Below are positions 50,934 to 59,432 of a stretch of DNA of 64,000 bases, in pieces. Source of the stretch: Magnetococcales bacterium. Its GTDB lineage: Bacteria; Pseudomonadota; Magnetococcia; Magnetococcales; JADFWU01. The DNA lies in contig JADFWU010000009.1 in the NCBI GenBank assembly GCA_015234045.1, forward strand, positions 22,234-86,233. Reading direction: 5' to 3'. Position numbers and translations under genes: made by a program. The notes under the pieces were generated by a model. That model saw nothing but the letters and a program-made list of their open reading frames with translations, was not told where the DNA came from and did no database searches. Position 1 is the first letter of the stretch; each line of letters starts with the position of its first letter.

Positions 50934-53861
50934 CTAGCTCATGCCCAGCTCCAGAGAGGAACGCACGCCACCGCGTTGAAGCAGGGCGATCACTTCATTT
51001 TGATCAACAGGTGTACCCTGTTGTAGTGCGGTGATCAGTTTGGAAACCCGTTGTTCCTGGCGCAGATAGTTGATGGCCAGATCCGCCAGATCAGAACCAT
51101 CCAGATCTTGAAGGAAGGTCAGTCCTTCATGGTAGATGATCCGAGTAGCCAGATTGGAAGCGATGATCCACCGCATGTAGGCGGCAGGCATTTTATCCAG
51201 ACCATGATCACCGATTTCGGCATAGAGCGTTGATGGTAAATGCTCTTTGACTAAATTACGCAGCAAAGCGTCTTCTTTCAGAGAAGAGAGAACAGACTCA
51301 ATCACACCGGCTGTTTTGTTGATCACCTCACTGATATGTACACTCAACGCAGGTAACAGACTGGATGGACGGCGGCGATATTCACGGAACAGCAGTTCAG
51401 ATTCGCGCCGGGCAAGATGGCGTAGACGGTCCAATACCTCAGCGACAAACGGCTCTTTGATCTCAATAAATCGTTTCTGATCCAGCAACATGGCTGCCGT
51501 GATTTCATAACTGCTACAGATAACGCCTGCCTTGTTGGCCGAGCTGTCTTTGACAATTAGCACGGAAGTCTCTATGGATAGCCGTTGTCGGGCCTGTTCG
51601 GTGATGAACAGGTTGGCACCTTCAACAATGACTTTGGCAGAGGCGGATTTGTCGTCCGTCAAAAAATGGTGCCAGTTATCCGCGTGGATGGTGGATGGCC
51701 GACCACCACAAGGTACGAAAGCATCGGCAATCAGGCGATTATGCAACGTATTACGCAAGGCAATGGATGCGTCACTCTCCAAGCCGTTGACCTGGCCGTC
51801 AGGGCCTAACGCAGCGGGATTGAAATCGGCAATGCCTCTGCTCTCGTCTACGAGGCGCAGGAGTTCGGTATGGTCCAAGCCATCGGGATCTTCTGCGCTG
51901 CCTGTGCCATCGGCAATGCCGATGATTACAGCGTTTTCGCCATATTCCCGATGCAGAATACGGATCTCATTGCCTGCTACATCGCCATCAGGACCACCGG
52001 TTATTTTGAGAGTGAAGCGTTGTTGACGCGGGTTGATACCCACTTCCAACAGTGCCATCTCAAGAAAGACATTTACACCTTCACTGGTAACACCATATTC
52101 CTTGTGATTGATGCCTGTCTCCGGCTTCGAACTCATGAACGTATCCGCCATGGGATAGCCGCGTTTTCTAGCACGCTCTACCAACCAGACAATCAAATCA
52201 TCGGTCATGTTCTCATCAGGGCCAAAGAACAGCAGTTCTTTATGAGACAGACGGTCAATAGCGGGATTGAGTGCCGGCGAGTCTGGCAAAAGTAGATCCA
52301 TCATGCCATCACCAAACGCTTTGACAGACCGTGCGACCAAAGCTTCCGGTTCCAGAAGTATGACCGCTTTGGAGCCGCCTTCCGGGATATCTTTGTTTTT
52401 CAATTGCTGGGCAGAGGCGAGACCAAATACTTCATCATAGTGGCGATTGCTCTCAATGGTGTGGTGTTCATCATTGTTGGTGATTACCACACGCACACCA
52501 CCTCGGGCGATATCACGAAAACGGACATGGAAACCGTTAAATCCACGACCATGAACAAAATAGATACCGAATGGTGTTGTCTCCGCACCATCAGCGCTAT
52601 CCCGGCTCATAAATGCTGGATCAAGCCGGATAGCCAATGAATAACGAGACATCATGCCCACATTGGAACGCACTGTTGATCCGACTGCATCAAGATGCGT
52701 CATCAAAATACGTTGGATATCTTCGCTCATCTCCTCGGTTTGTATCGCAGTACTCAGGCTGTGCAATGTGTCAATAAACGTCTCTTCTGCCATAGGCGTG
52801 TCGATGGCAAACCGAGCCATGAACAGTGTTGTCAGCCGGTCAATCAGGCGTGGGTGTTTCAGTGTTTCGGTTAGGATACGGTTTCTGGCATAGGTGAATG
52901 GATTGATGCGCGAAAGGCGCTGATGGGTCAGATCGCACAGTGCCAACAAGAGCTCCGATTGCGCCAATGTTGAGATGGTGCCGGTGATAAACAGGTTAAG
53001 GGCGCGTTTGTCGATCCATTTGATCTGTCGAAGATCTCTGATTAAATGAGCGCTATTGTCCGTTTTAGATGCCGATTCAGGGCGCACATCAAAGGTGAAA
53101 AAGGTGACCGTGTCCGCATCAGGTCCATGCATTTGATCAAGAACCGCTTGCCGAATATCCATGTTCAATGCGCCCAGATAGGCGGCGATTCTTTCGAAGA
53201 GCAGGCGGGAATCCACATTGCCAGCCGCAATGGTCAAACGCCGTAAACCGGCCTCAACAGGCGTATCATCCACCATGACATCATCACTGCCATACACCTG
53301 TTGATAGAGTGTCCAGTGGGTTAATAAACGGCTGGATGAGATGGTGTTCAGATAGTCCACTGTCGCGTGTTGCAACAGGTTTTTGATCCCTTCGCGCGTG
53401 GACTCTGCTCCATCAACCTTTGAGAGCAGTTGATCACGCCGCGCTGTATGGGCGCTGTTGGATGGGTCAAAATAGTCGGCTTTGGAGAAGTGGAACACGT
53501 CCACAACCAACGAGCCATCCAGTGCGGAATAGACTTGAGCTGACCGAAGTGGCCGATCAGTTGGTAATTTTTTGAGCAGATCAACCAACAGTCCGGGCCG
53601 ATCTTCTTCGCCGAGATAGGTCCAGGTAGAGCCACGGGCATTGTAGAGGGTCAGCGATAATGGTGTTTCATTGCTTTGTGAGGCCAGTAGTGCTGTGAGA
53701 TGCTCCATGCGGGTCTGGATATCATTTTCACGAAAATACGCCTCCGGCATTACGCGATGAAACCAGGGCATAACCTCACGGACCGAGGCGGTCAATGACT
53801 CAATAAGGCGATCTCCAAGGGCGCTCTCTTCAGACTTTGCCGCTTCAGTTTGTTGATTCAT
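50934..53861 (-). CDS. NAD-dependent glutamate dehydrogenase, large (about 115 kDa) class
   Basis: Cytoplasmic enzyme of about 975 aa that oxidatively deaminates glutamate to 2-oxoglutarate with NAD+, feeding carbon into the TCA cycle. An N-terminal regulatory region (about 1-430) precedes the catalytic core with GGVRVVITNN, IPEGGSKAVILLEPEA (catalytic-lysine region), TGGPDGDVAGNEIR in the nucleotide-binding domain, and NLFITEQARQRLS. The length fits the 115-kDa class rather than the hexameric (about 450 aa) or 180-kDa classes. The ATG at 53861 is preferred over one 12 codons earlier because AAGGAA lies upstream, although somewhat far. Its stop touches a MITE-like element. Confidence 0.9.
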   Translation of the reverse strand: MNQQTEAAKSEESALGDRLIESLTASVREVMPWFHRVMPEAYFRENDIQTRMEHLTALLASQSNETPLSLTLYNARGSTWTYLGEEDRPGLLVDLLKKLPTDRPLRSAQVYSALDGSLVVDVFHFSKADYFDPSNSAHTARRDQLLSKVDGAESTREGIKNLLQHATVDYLNTISSSRLLTHWTLYQQVYGSDDVMVDDTPVEAGLRRLTIAAGNVDSRLLFERIAAYLGALNMDIRQAVLDQMHGPDADTVTFFTFDVRPESASKTDNSAHLIRDLRQIKWIDKRALNLFITGTISTLAQSELLLALCDLTHQRLSRINPFTYARNRILTETLKHPRLIDRLTTLFMARFAIDTPMAEETFIDTLHSLSTAIQTEEMSEDIQRILMTHLDAVGSTVRSNVGMMSRYSLAIRLDPAFMSRDSADGAETTPFGIYFVHGRGFNGFHVRFRDIARGGVRVVITNNDEHHTIESNRHYDEVFGLASAQQLKNKDIPEGGSKAVILLEPEALVARSVKAFGDGMMDLLLPDSPALNPAIDRLSHKELLFFGPDENMTDDLIVWLVERARKRGYPMADTFMSSKPETGINHKEYGVTSEGVNVFLEMALLEVGINPRQQRFTLKITGGPDGDVAGNEIRILHREYGENAVIIGIADGTGSAEDPDGLDHTELLRLVDESRGIADFNPAALGPDGQVNGLESDASIALRNTLHNRLIADAFVPCGGRPSTIHADNWHHFLTDDKSASAKVIVEGANLFITEQARQRLSIETSVLIVKDSSANKAGVICSSYEITAAMLLDQKRFIEIKEPFVAEVLDRLRHLARRESELLFREYRRRPSSLLPALSVHISEVINKTAGVIESVLSSLKEDALLRNLVKEHLPSTLYAEIGDHGLDKMPAAYMRWIIASNLATRIIYHEGLTFLQDLDGSDLADLAINYLRQEQRVSKLITALQQGTPVDQNEVIALLQRGGVRSSLELGMS

Positions 53862-54030
53862 GGTTATGCTATTTCCTTTATCACGATTGCTTGGCATGAT
53901 CGAAATGATGAAAATTATATCACACAGTCAGACATGATTATTTTTTAGGCATGTGTAGCCAATTAATTAATCAGATCAGTAAAAAATTGATGTGATAAAG
54001 CACAGTGAGCAAAGAGTGAACCACACAGGA

Positions 54031-56598
54031 TTATCTTCTTTTGTAATTCTTTGTTCGTGCCGTTGCAGTGGCGGTCCATGGATCGTCTGGCCAGTGGTGT
54101 TTAGGATAGCGTCCGCGCAGTTCTTTACAGATCTCCGGCCAGGTGCGCTGCCAGAAACTCCGCAAATCAGTGGTGACCTGAACAGGTCGGCGGGCAGGAT
54201 TGAGTAGGTGAAGTGTGAGCGGAATGCGTCCGCCGCAGATGCGCGGGGTTTCGGCCAGTCCAAAAAGCTCTTGCATCCGAACAGCCAGAAACGGCGGTTG
54301 ATCTGTGGTGTAGGTCAACTTTGGGCGAGAGCCGCTCGGTATTTTTAAATGGGTTGGCGCTTCTTTATCCAGTTGTTGTTGCTCAGACCATGAAAGCTGA
54401 TCTTTCAGTAGAGGAAACAGATCAATTTTTTCAATCTGTTCACGCCGGGTTACGCTGTCAAGATAAGGGCCTAACCAGTGAGATAGTGTATTTAACAAGG
54501 TGTCATCAGAGAGATCTGGCCAGTGTTGCTCAGGCAGTGCGTTTCGCATCAAAATGACACGGGCTTGAAAGGTGCGTGCCTTGTCGCTCCAGTTGAGACC
54601 ATTGATACCCATGGATTGGATACCCTCAATCAGTGCGGCACGGACCAACTCAGGATCAGGCCTGTGTAGTGGCTTTTCGGACAGTTCCAGTGCGGCGAAT
54701 TTTTCCACCAATCTGGTGATCACACGACTATGACGACTGTCCCAGCGGACATCCTCGATCTTATGAATCTGATCTGAAAAAGCGCTTCTCAGATCCGATT
54801 CATGTAGTGATGCGGCCAGATAGATCTGCCCTTCCGCCTGACCGGCATCCAGTTCTGCAACGGTAAGGAGTGGATTGGCGAGTAGTGGATCACTTTCATG
54901 CAGTCGGGCACCACGACCGTTAGCGAGCAGATAGCGATTGTGCTGGCCAGGACGTTGAAGGGCTATGCGGTCAGGAAACGCAGCCGCCAGCAGTTGGCCA
55001 GGAATACCCTGTGGCATGACATTTTTATTGATGCGTGCCAGGCGTTGAAACTGATTGGCACTGCGATTGATTCGGGCACAGAGGGTTGGATCACCACCAC
55101 TGGCGCGGACTGACCGCGCACCTTTGGTGCGAAAAAGCGTCAATAGTCCAAGGCGATCCCCAATATCAGCGGAGTGACCGCGTGCCGTGATGGGACTGCG
55201 TTCAGTCAGTAGTGCTGCCAGATCACAGGCCAGTTTTTTCTCACCACTGCTTTTCGCCCAAAGAATCATATGCGCCAAACGTGGATGAACCGGCAATTCA
55301 GCCATCTTTTTACCTTGATCCGTAACGCGCCCATGACCATCCAGAGCGTGAAGGTGTTGCAACATCTCGCGCGCTGTTTGAACCGCCGCTGTTGGCGGCT
55401 GGTCCAACCAGGAAAGCATGCTGACATCCTGCACACCCCACACCGCCAGTTCCAAAATCAAAGAGGTGAGATCAGCCTCGCTGATCTCCGGTGGCGTGGT
55501 GGCTTGAAGTCCGCTTTGCATCTGTTTGGTCCACAGACGGTAACAGCTACCAGGTGCAGTACGGCCAACCCGTCCGGCCCGCTGTTCGGCAGAAGCTTTG
55601 GATATACGCATGGTCTCCAGCCGAGTCAGGCCCGTGGCTGGATGAAATTTGGGGCGACGACAGAAACCAGCATCAACAATGATGGAAATATCTGGAATGG
55701 TCAGACTGGTTTCAGCAATATCTGTAGCCAAAATGATACGGCGAATCGATGTGGTTTTTGGACGAATCGCACGGTCTTGATCCGCTTTGGAGAGGTTGCC
55801 ATAAAGCGGAAACAGGTCGATATCCGAGCCATAGGTTTGTCGAAGTAGTGCCTCAGTCGCGCGAATCTCACCAGCACCTGGCAAAAAGGTGAGAATATCG
55901 CCCTGTTCGGTCTGTAGAATGCCATTTAAGGCGGATACCGTGGTTTCAGCAATGCGTTGACGCGGTTGATGATCCAAATAATGGACTGCAACCGGATAAC
56001 ATTTGCCCTCAGCAGTTAAAACCGGTGCCTGATGCATCAATTGGGCAAGCGTGTCGGTTTGTAGTGTTGCCGACATCACCAAAATACGCAGATCCTCACG
56101 CAGTGCCAGCAGATCCAGACAGAGCGCCAGACCTAAATCCGCATGCAAAGAGCGTTCATGAAACTCATCAAAGATGACCAATCCGATACCAGAGAGTTCA
56201 GGATCTTTCTGCAACCGCCGGGTAAGAATCCCTTCAGTAACCACTTCGATTCTGGTGTTGGCAGAGATCTTCCGGTCAAAACGGACCTGATAGCCCACCT
56301 GTCCACCGACTTCATCATCAATCAGTTCAGACATTCGAACCGCCGCCGCACGGGTTGCCAATCGGCGCGGTTCAAGCATCAGAATCTTTTGATTTTCAAG
56401 CCAGGACTGTTGAATCAATGCCAACGGCACCAGCGTGGTTTTTCCCGAGCCAGGCGGTGCCGTTAGAATTGCGGTGGAATGGTCTGTCAGTGTGGCACCG
56501 ATTTGGTCTAAAATCGGCACAATCGGAAAATCTGGAAAAGGTTTGTCCGATTTATCCAAGCCCATCATGGTGTATGTATGCTGATATTTTTCTGTCAT
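54031..56598 (-). CDS. hrpB: ATP-dependent helicase HrpB
   Basis: A cytoplasmic DEAH-type RNA helicase of 855 aa, the usual HrpB length. Motifs seen: Walker A TAPPGSGKTTLVPLAL; DEFH in VIFDEFHERSLHADLGL; SAT in VMSATL; the ILTFLPGAGEIR segment; and the AETSLTIPDI and AGRVGRTAPGSCYRLW motifs. The C-terminal RYPKHHWPDDPW is typical of HrpB. Its cellular role is poorly defined in the family; it is generally dispensable. It stands alone, 169 bp from glutamate dehydrogenase on the same strand. Confidence 0.95.
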   Translation of the reverse strand: MTEKYQHTYTMMGLDKSDKPFPDFPIVPILDQIGATLTDHSTAILTAPPGSGKTTLVPLALIQQSWLENQKILMLEPRRLATRAAAVRMSELIDDEVGGQVGYQVRFDRKISANTRIEVVTEGILTRRLQKDPELSGIGLVIFDEFHERSLHADLGLALCLDLLALREDLRILVMSATLQTDTLAQLMHQAPVLTAEGKCYPVAVHYLDHQPRQRIAETTVSALNGILQTEQGDILTFLPGAGEIRATEALLRQTYGSDIDLFPLYGNLSKADQDRAIRPKTTSIRRIILATDIAETSLTIPDISIIVDAGFCRRPKFHPATGLTRLETMRISKASAEQRAGRVGRTAPGSCYRLWTKQMQSGLQATTPPEISEADLTSLILELAVWGVQDVSMLSWLDQPPTAAVQTAREMLQHLHALDGHGRVTDQGKKMAELPVHPRLAHMILWAKSSGEKKLACDLAALLTERSPITARGHSADIGDRLGLLTLFRTKGARSVRASGGDPTLCARINRSANQFQRLARINKNVMPQGIPGQLLAAAFPDRIALQRPGQHNRYLLANGRGARLHESDPLLANPLLTVAELDAGQAEGQIYLAASLHESDLRSAFSDQIHKIEDVRWDSRHSRVITRLVEKFAALELSEKPLHRPDPELVRAALIEGIQSMGINGLNWSDKARTFQARVILMRNALPEQHWPDLSDDTLLNTLSHWLGPYLDSVTRREQIEKIDLFPLLKDQLSWSEQQQLDKEAPTHLKIPSGSRPKLTYTTDQPPFLAVRMQELFGLAETPRICGGRIPLTLHLLNPARRPVQVTTDLRSFWQRTWPEICKELRGRYPKHHWPDDPWTATATARTKNYKRR

Positions 56599-56810
56599 TG
56601 TGTGATTTGACCTGAAAAGTGCGTCATATCACACACTTTATGATAAAACTGTCTTGTAACATTGTGATTTATTTGCTTATCTTGCTTGGAATGAATAATG
56701 TAGAAAAATATGGAGCACTGTTCATTCAGAAGTGTAACATGTAACACGCATTCATAATGGTTACGAGTTACGAGCTTATCGGTTGAAACAGGCTTCAAAG
56801 CGTAAACCGT

Positions 56811-56829
56811 CATTCAACTGCGTAACGCT
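56811..56829 (-). repeat. Dispersed intergenic repeat, copy 4
   Basis: On the minus strand this reads AGCGTTACGCAGTTGAATG, matching copies at 5194 and 41005. It lies about 40 bp upstream of the ribosome site of the copper-chaperone gene, in the 278-bp gap from hrpB, which otherwise shows no gene. Confidence 0.5.
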
Positions 56830-56876
56830 TAACGATAACTCATTCACCACCAAATCTCAGCATAGGAGTGATATGT

Positions 56877-57926
56877 ATGGCCCAGCTACGGTCAATTAAC
56901 AAACTGTTTTTTGTTCTGATTATTGGCTTGATTCCATTGTTTGGCTGTCAAACAACACAGACGGACTCCGCGCACCAAAGCGACATGGTAGGCACGGATA
57001 AAGTGAGCGTGCATATGCCTTGGGCGCGGGCAACACCCGGTCATGCGCGTGCCGGTGCGGCATTTATGGTGCTGGATAATCCGACTGCTACGGCGGATCG
57101 TCTGGTTGCGGCTTATGCTGGTGTCTCTAAAACCGTTGAGCTGCATACCCATATTCAAGAAGGGGCAGTGATGCGGATGCGCCAAGTGCCGCATATTGAT
57201 CTCCCTGCTGGAGAAAAGGTGGAACTGCGTCCTGGTGGATTGCACATCATGTTCATCGGTCTGAATGCACCGCTGTCTGAAGGGGAAAGATTTCCTTTGA
57301 CGCTGGAATTTTCCCAGGCTGGCAAAATCGACGTTGAGGTGCATGTCAAAGGGGCAGGCTCAGATCATTCCGGCATGATGCGCGGCAAACCTGCATGTCA
57401 TGGCCAAATGGATGGTAAGGGCATGCATCAAGGGATGCATCATGGACATATGATGCAGAGTGCAAAGCCATGTGATTGTCCTAAGATGGATGGCAAGCCC
57501 TGTAATTGTCCTAAGATGGATGGCAAGCCCTGTGATTGTCCGAAGATGGATGGCAAGCCCTGTGATTGTCCGAAGATGGATGGCAAGCCCTGTGATTGTC
57601 CGAAGATGGATGGCAAGCCCTGTAATTGTCCTAAGATGGATGGCAAGCCCTGTAATTGCCCTAAGATGGATGGCAAGCCCTGTAATTGCCCTAAGATAGA
57701 TGGCAAGCCATGTGATTGTGTCAAGATGAATAATGGTAAGCCGTGTGATTGCCCTAAGATGGACGGCAAGTCCTGTAATTGTCCTAAGATAGATGGCAAG
57801 CCATGCGATTGTGCCAAGATGAATAATGGTAAGCCGTGTGATTGTATGAAAAACAGCATGAAAGGTATGCATGGCAAAAAGGGCATGCATGGTGGACATG
57901 GTCATCATGGGCATTCAATGCACTGA
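56877..57926 (+). CDS. PCuAC-type copper-chaperone lipoprotein with 13-unit Cys repeat
   Basis: A predicted periplasmic lipoprotein of 349 aa. The signal ends in PLFGC (C24). The PCuAC (DUF461) domain (about 40-160) carries the family's copper-ligand pattern, including VELHTH, MRMRQVPH and GGLHIMFIG. From residue 199, 13 units of about 10 residues based on CDCPKMDGKP run to about residue 325, giving 26 Cys as CxC pairs. A His/Met/Gly tail follows. Such a tail should bind many Cu(I) ions, so it may store or buffer copper; this is inference. The ATG at 56877 has AGGAG 8 bases upstream. The SCO1-like gene follows on the same strand past two MITE-like elements, suggesting copper delivery to a cuproenzyme such as cytochrome oxidase. 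Confidence 0.9.
   Translation: MAQLRSINKLFFVLIIGLIPLFGCQTTQTDSAHQSDMVGTDKVSVHMPWARATPGHARAGAAFMVLDNPTATADRLVAAYAGVSKTVELHTHIQEGAVMRMRQVPHIDLPAGEKVELRPGGLHIMFIGLNAPLSEGERFPLTLEFSQAGKIDVEVHVKGAGSDHSGMMRGKPACHGQMDGKGMHQGMHHGHMMQSAKPCDCPKMDGKPCNCPKMDGKPCDCPKMDGKPCDCPKMDGKPCDCPKMDGKPCNCPKMDGKPCNCPKMDGKPCNCPKIDGKPCDCVKMNNGKPCDCPKMDGKSCNCPKIDGKPCDCAKMNNGKPCDCMKNSMKGMHGKKGMHGGHGHHGHSMH
57471..57848 (+). repeat. In-frame 30-bp tandem repeat encoding CxC units
   Basis: The DNA is a tandem array of a unit close to TGTGATTGTCCTAAGATGGA followed by TGGCAAGCCC. Most copies are nearly identical; three later units have a 33-bp variant (MNNGKP), and later copies diverge more. It lies entirely within the copper-lipoprotein gene and probably expands or contracts by slippage or recombination. 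It is not a CRISPR array: there are no unique spacers. Confidence 0.9.
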
Positions 57927-57986
57927 TCGTTTGATAGAACGCTTTATACTGTTTGCATCACCAAGGGCACCTCTGTAAGTGCGTTA

Positions 57987-58125
57987 GGGCGTGTTGACAT
58001 TCGCCAGATTTCGGTTCCTGGCAAGGCAAATCCAACGAAAAAGCGGAGCGTACTTGTAGTACGTGAGCATTTTGAGGCGGATTTAACGCCGCCAGGGGCC
58101 GAAAGATGGTGAATGTCAACAGGGT
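57987..58125. mobile_element. MITE-like palindromic element, family 2, copy 2
   Basis: A 139-bp copy of the element at 50796-50933, inverted relative to it. Ends GGGCGTGTTGACATTC and GAATGTCAACAGGGT form inverted repeats, with TTA on both sides (57984-57986 and 58126-58128) consistent with a 3-bp target duplication. It is separated from a family 1 element by three bases. With that element it occupies the 390-bp gap between the copper lipoprotein and SCO1-like genes, so any operon would read through both hairpins. Confidence 0.75.
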
Positions 58126-58128
58126 TTA

Positions 58129-58285
58129 GGGCCACGGAAAAAATTAATCATCCCAGTCGCGCAGGATATTGATTCGTCCGCAAGGCGCAGAAAGGGGCGC
58201 GTGCTTGTTGCACGTAACCCTTTCTGGAACGCAGTAAACGGATCAAGAGACCAGTAAATGGGATGATTAATTTTTTTCGTGGCCC
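58129..58285 (-). mobile_element. MITE-like palindromic element, family 1, copy 2
   Basis: A 157-bp inverted copy of 48578-48734, with ends GGGCCACGG and CGTGGCCC and about 94% identity by eye. TTA precedes it and TTG follows, an imperfect target duplication. It lies beside the family 2 element and 31 bp before the chosen start of the SCO1-like gene. An upstream ATG inside it (58263) is in frame with that gene but probably not used. Confidence 0.8.
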
Positions 58286-58316
58286 TTGGAGGTGCCCAAG
58301 TATTAGGAATTGGGTT

Positions 58317-58922
58317 ATGACACGAAAACAGAGTAGGGTAACGGGTCGGCATTGGTTGGTTGTTGCTTTGATGCTTAGTTGGTTTTTGCCGTATGCCGTG
58401 CCAATGCATGCTGCGTCACTGGAACCCATGCCGCTCAAAGGTGATTTTTCCTTAGTAGATGAAACTGGTCGCAAGGTAAGTTTGGCAGACTATCGTGGTT
58501 CAATGCTGCTGGTCTATTTTGGCTACACGTATTGTCCTGATGTGTGTCCAACGAATTTGGGTATCATTGCCCAGGCGTTGGATATGCTGCCAAAGGCCGT
58601 TACAGATAACATTCAGCCTCTATTGATCACCGTTGATCCAGGTCGGGATCTGTTGGTGCATCTCAAGGAGTACACCAAGGCGTTTCATTCAAGCATGATG
58701 GGTCTGTCTGGATCAGAGCAGGCTATTGCTCAGGCGGCCAAGCTGTTTGGTGTTTACTATGCCAAAGTTGAGACTGATCCCGAAGAGCCGGATAGTTACT
58801 TGATGGATCATTCAGCCAGTACTTATTTTCTCAATGAACAAGGTGAAATCGTGGATATATTCGACCATGCACTACCGGCTGAACAGATGGTTGAAAGGAT
58901 CTTGAAATGGGTCAATCGGTGA
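58317..58922 (+). CDS. SCO1/SenC-family copper chaperone
   Basis: A thioredoxin-fold protein of 201 aa, membrane-anchored or periplasmic via an N-terminal hydrophobic segment (about 12-33). The copper-binding CPDVC (C73 and C77) and the distal His (H165 in MDHSAST) are all present, so it should bind copper and act in assembly of the CuA centre of cytochrome oxidase or in thiol redox. The ATG at 58317 has AGGA upstream and avoids the in-frame ATG at 58263, which lies inside a MITE-like element. It overlaps the next gene, indicating co-translation. Confidence 0.93.
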   Translation: MTRKQSRVTGRHWLVVALMLSWFLPYAVPMHAASLEPMPLKGDFSLVDETGRKVSLADYRGSMLLVYFGYTYCPDVCPTNLGIIAQALDMLPKAVTDNIQPLLITVDPGRDLLVHLKEYTKAFHSSMMGLSGSEQAIAQAAKLFGVYYAKVETDPEEPDSYLMDHSASTYFLNEQGEIVDIFDHALPAEQMVERILKWVNR

Positions 58923-59419
58923 TGGCGATTCATGACATTTCAGGTCAATGGAACCGCCTTCATTTAGCCAAATGGTGGCGTTTTTTTGTGCTGGTTATTG
59001 CGTTGAGCGTGTTGCCTCTGCCGCTTTCTGCTCAAGAGGTTGATATTGTTGAGCAGACGGCACAGAAAGTTTATGAGCAGTATGCCCATGCGTTGATTCG
59101 GGGTCAGTTTGATCGGGCGCGTACACTGTCAACTGGTGAAGCGTATGCCTTGGTTGATAAAAAACAGCGCTTGGTAGAAAAGGGCGAGGACACCATTTCA
59201 AATGTCGTTGAAGCACAATTGCTGGTCAACGGTGCCAAGGTATCCAAAAGTCAAACACGTGTCGCATTTCGGGCACTGTTTATCGTTGATACAAAAAGCC
59301 CGGTAGGTGATGACTATATTGCCCCGGATTTACACCGACAGTCAGCCATTGTGGCCCTGGATAAATCGGACTGGAAGGTGATAAAATTTGAGGACAGTTT
59401 AGAAAAGTGCTGTCTATAA
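58907..59419 (+). CDS. Hypothetical exported protein coupled to SCO1-like gene
   Basis: A 170-aa protein with an N-terminal signal (FFVLVIALSVLPLPLSAQ) and a mature part of helices then beta strands, ending in EKCCL. It resembles small NTF2-like periplasmic proteins in outline, but I do not recognise the family. The start at 58907 has AAGGA 7 bases upstream; an alternative ATG at 58922 overlaps the SCO1 stop (TGATG). The overlap implies translational coupling, so a role in copper handling or oxidase assembly is a reasonable inference. It converges with the RND gene 13 bp away. Confidence 0.7.
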   Translation: MGQSVMAIHDISGQWNRLHLAKWWRFFVLVIALSVLPLPLSAQEVDIVEQTAQKVYEQYAHALIRGQFDRARTLSTGEAYALVDKKQRLVEKGEDTISNVVEAQLLVNGAKVSKSQTRVAFRALFIVDTKSPVGDDYIAPDLHRQSAIVALDKSDWKVIKFEDSLEKCCL

Positions 59420-59432
59420 TATCCTGTTTTGG

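Noticed and set aside
57471-57848. Possible CRISPR array
   Set aside because: Repeats are contiguous 30-bp coding units without unique spacers and no cas genes are nearby.
57360-57914. Long minus-strand open frames across the Cys-repeat region
   Set aside because: They are antisense shadows of the in-frame 30-bp repeat; the plus strand has signal peptide, domain and ribosome site.
58263-58316. Upstream in-frame start of the SCO1-like gene
   Set aside because: This ATG lies inside a MITE-like element and the extra residues are not signal-like; the ATG at 58317 has a ribosome site.
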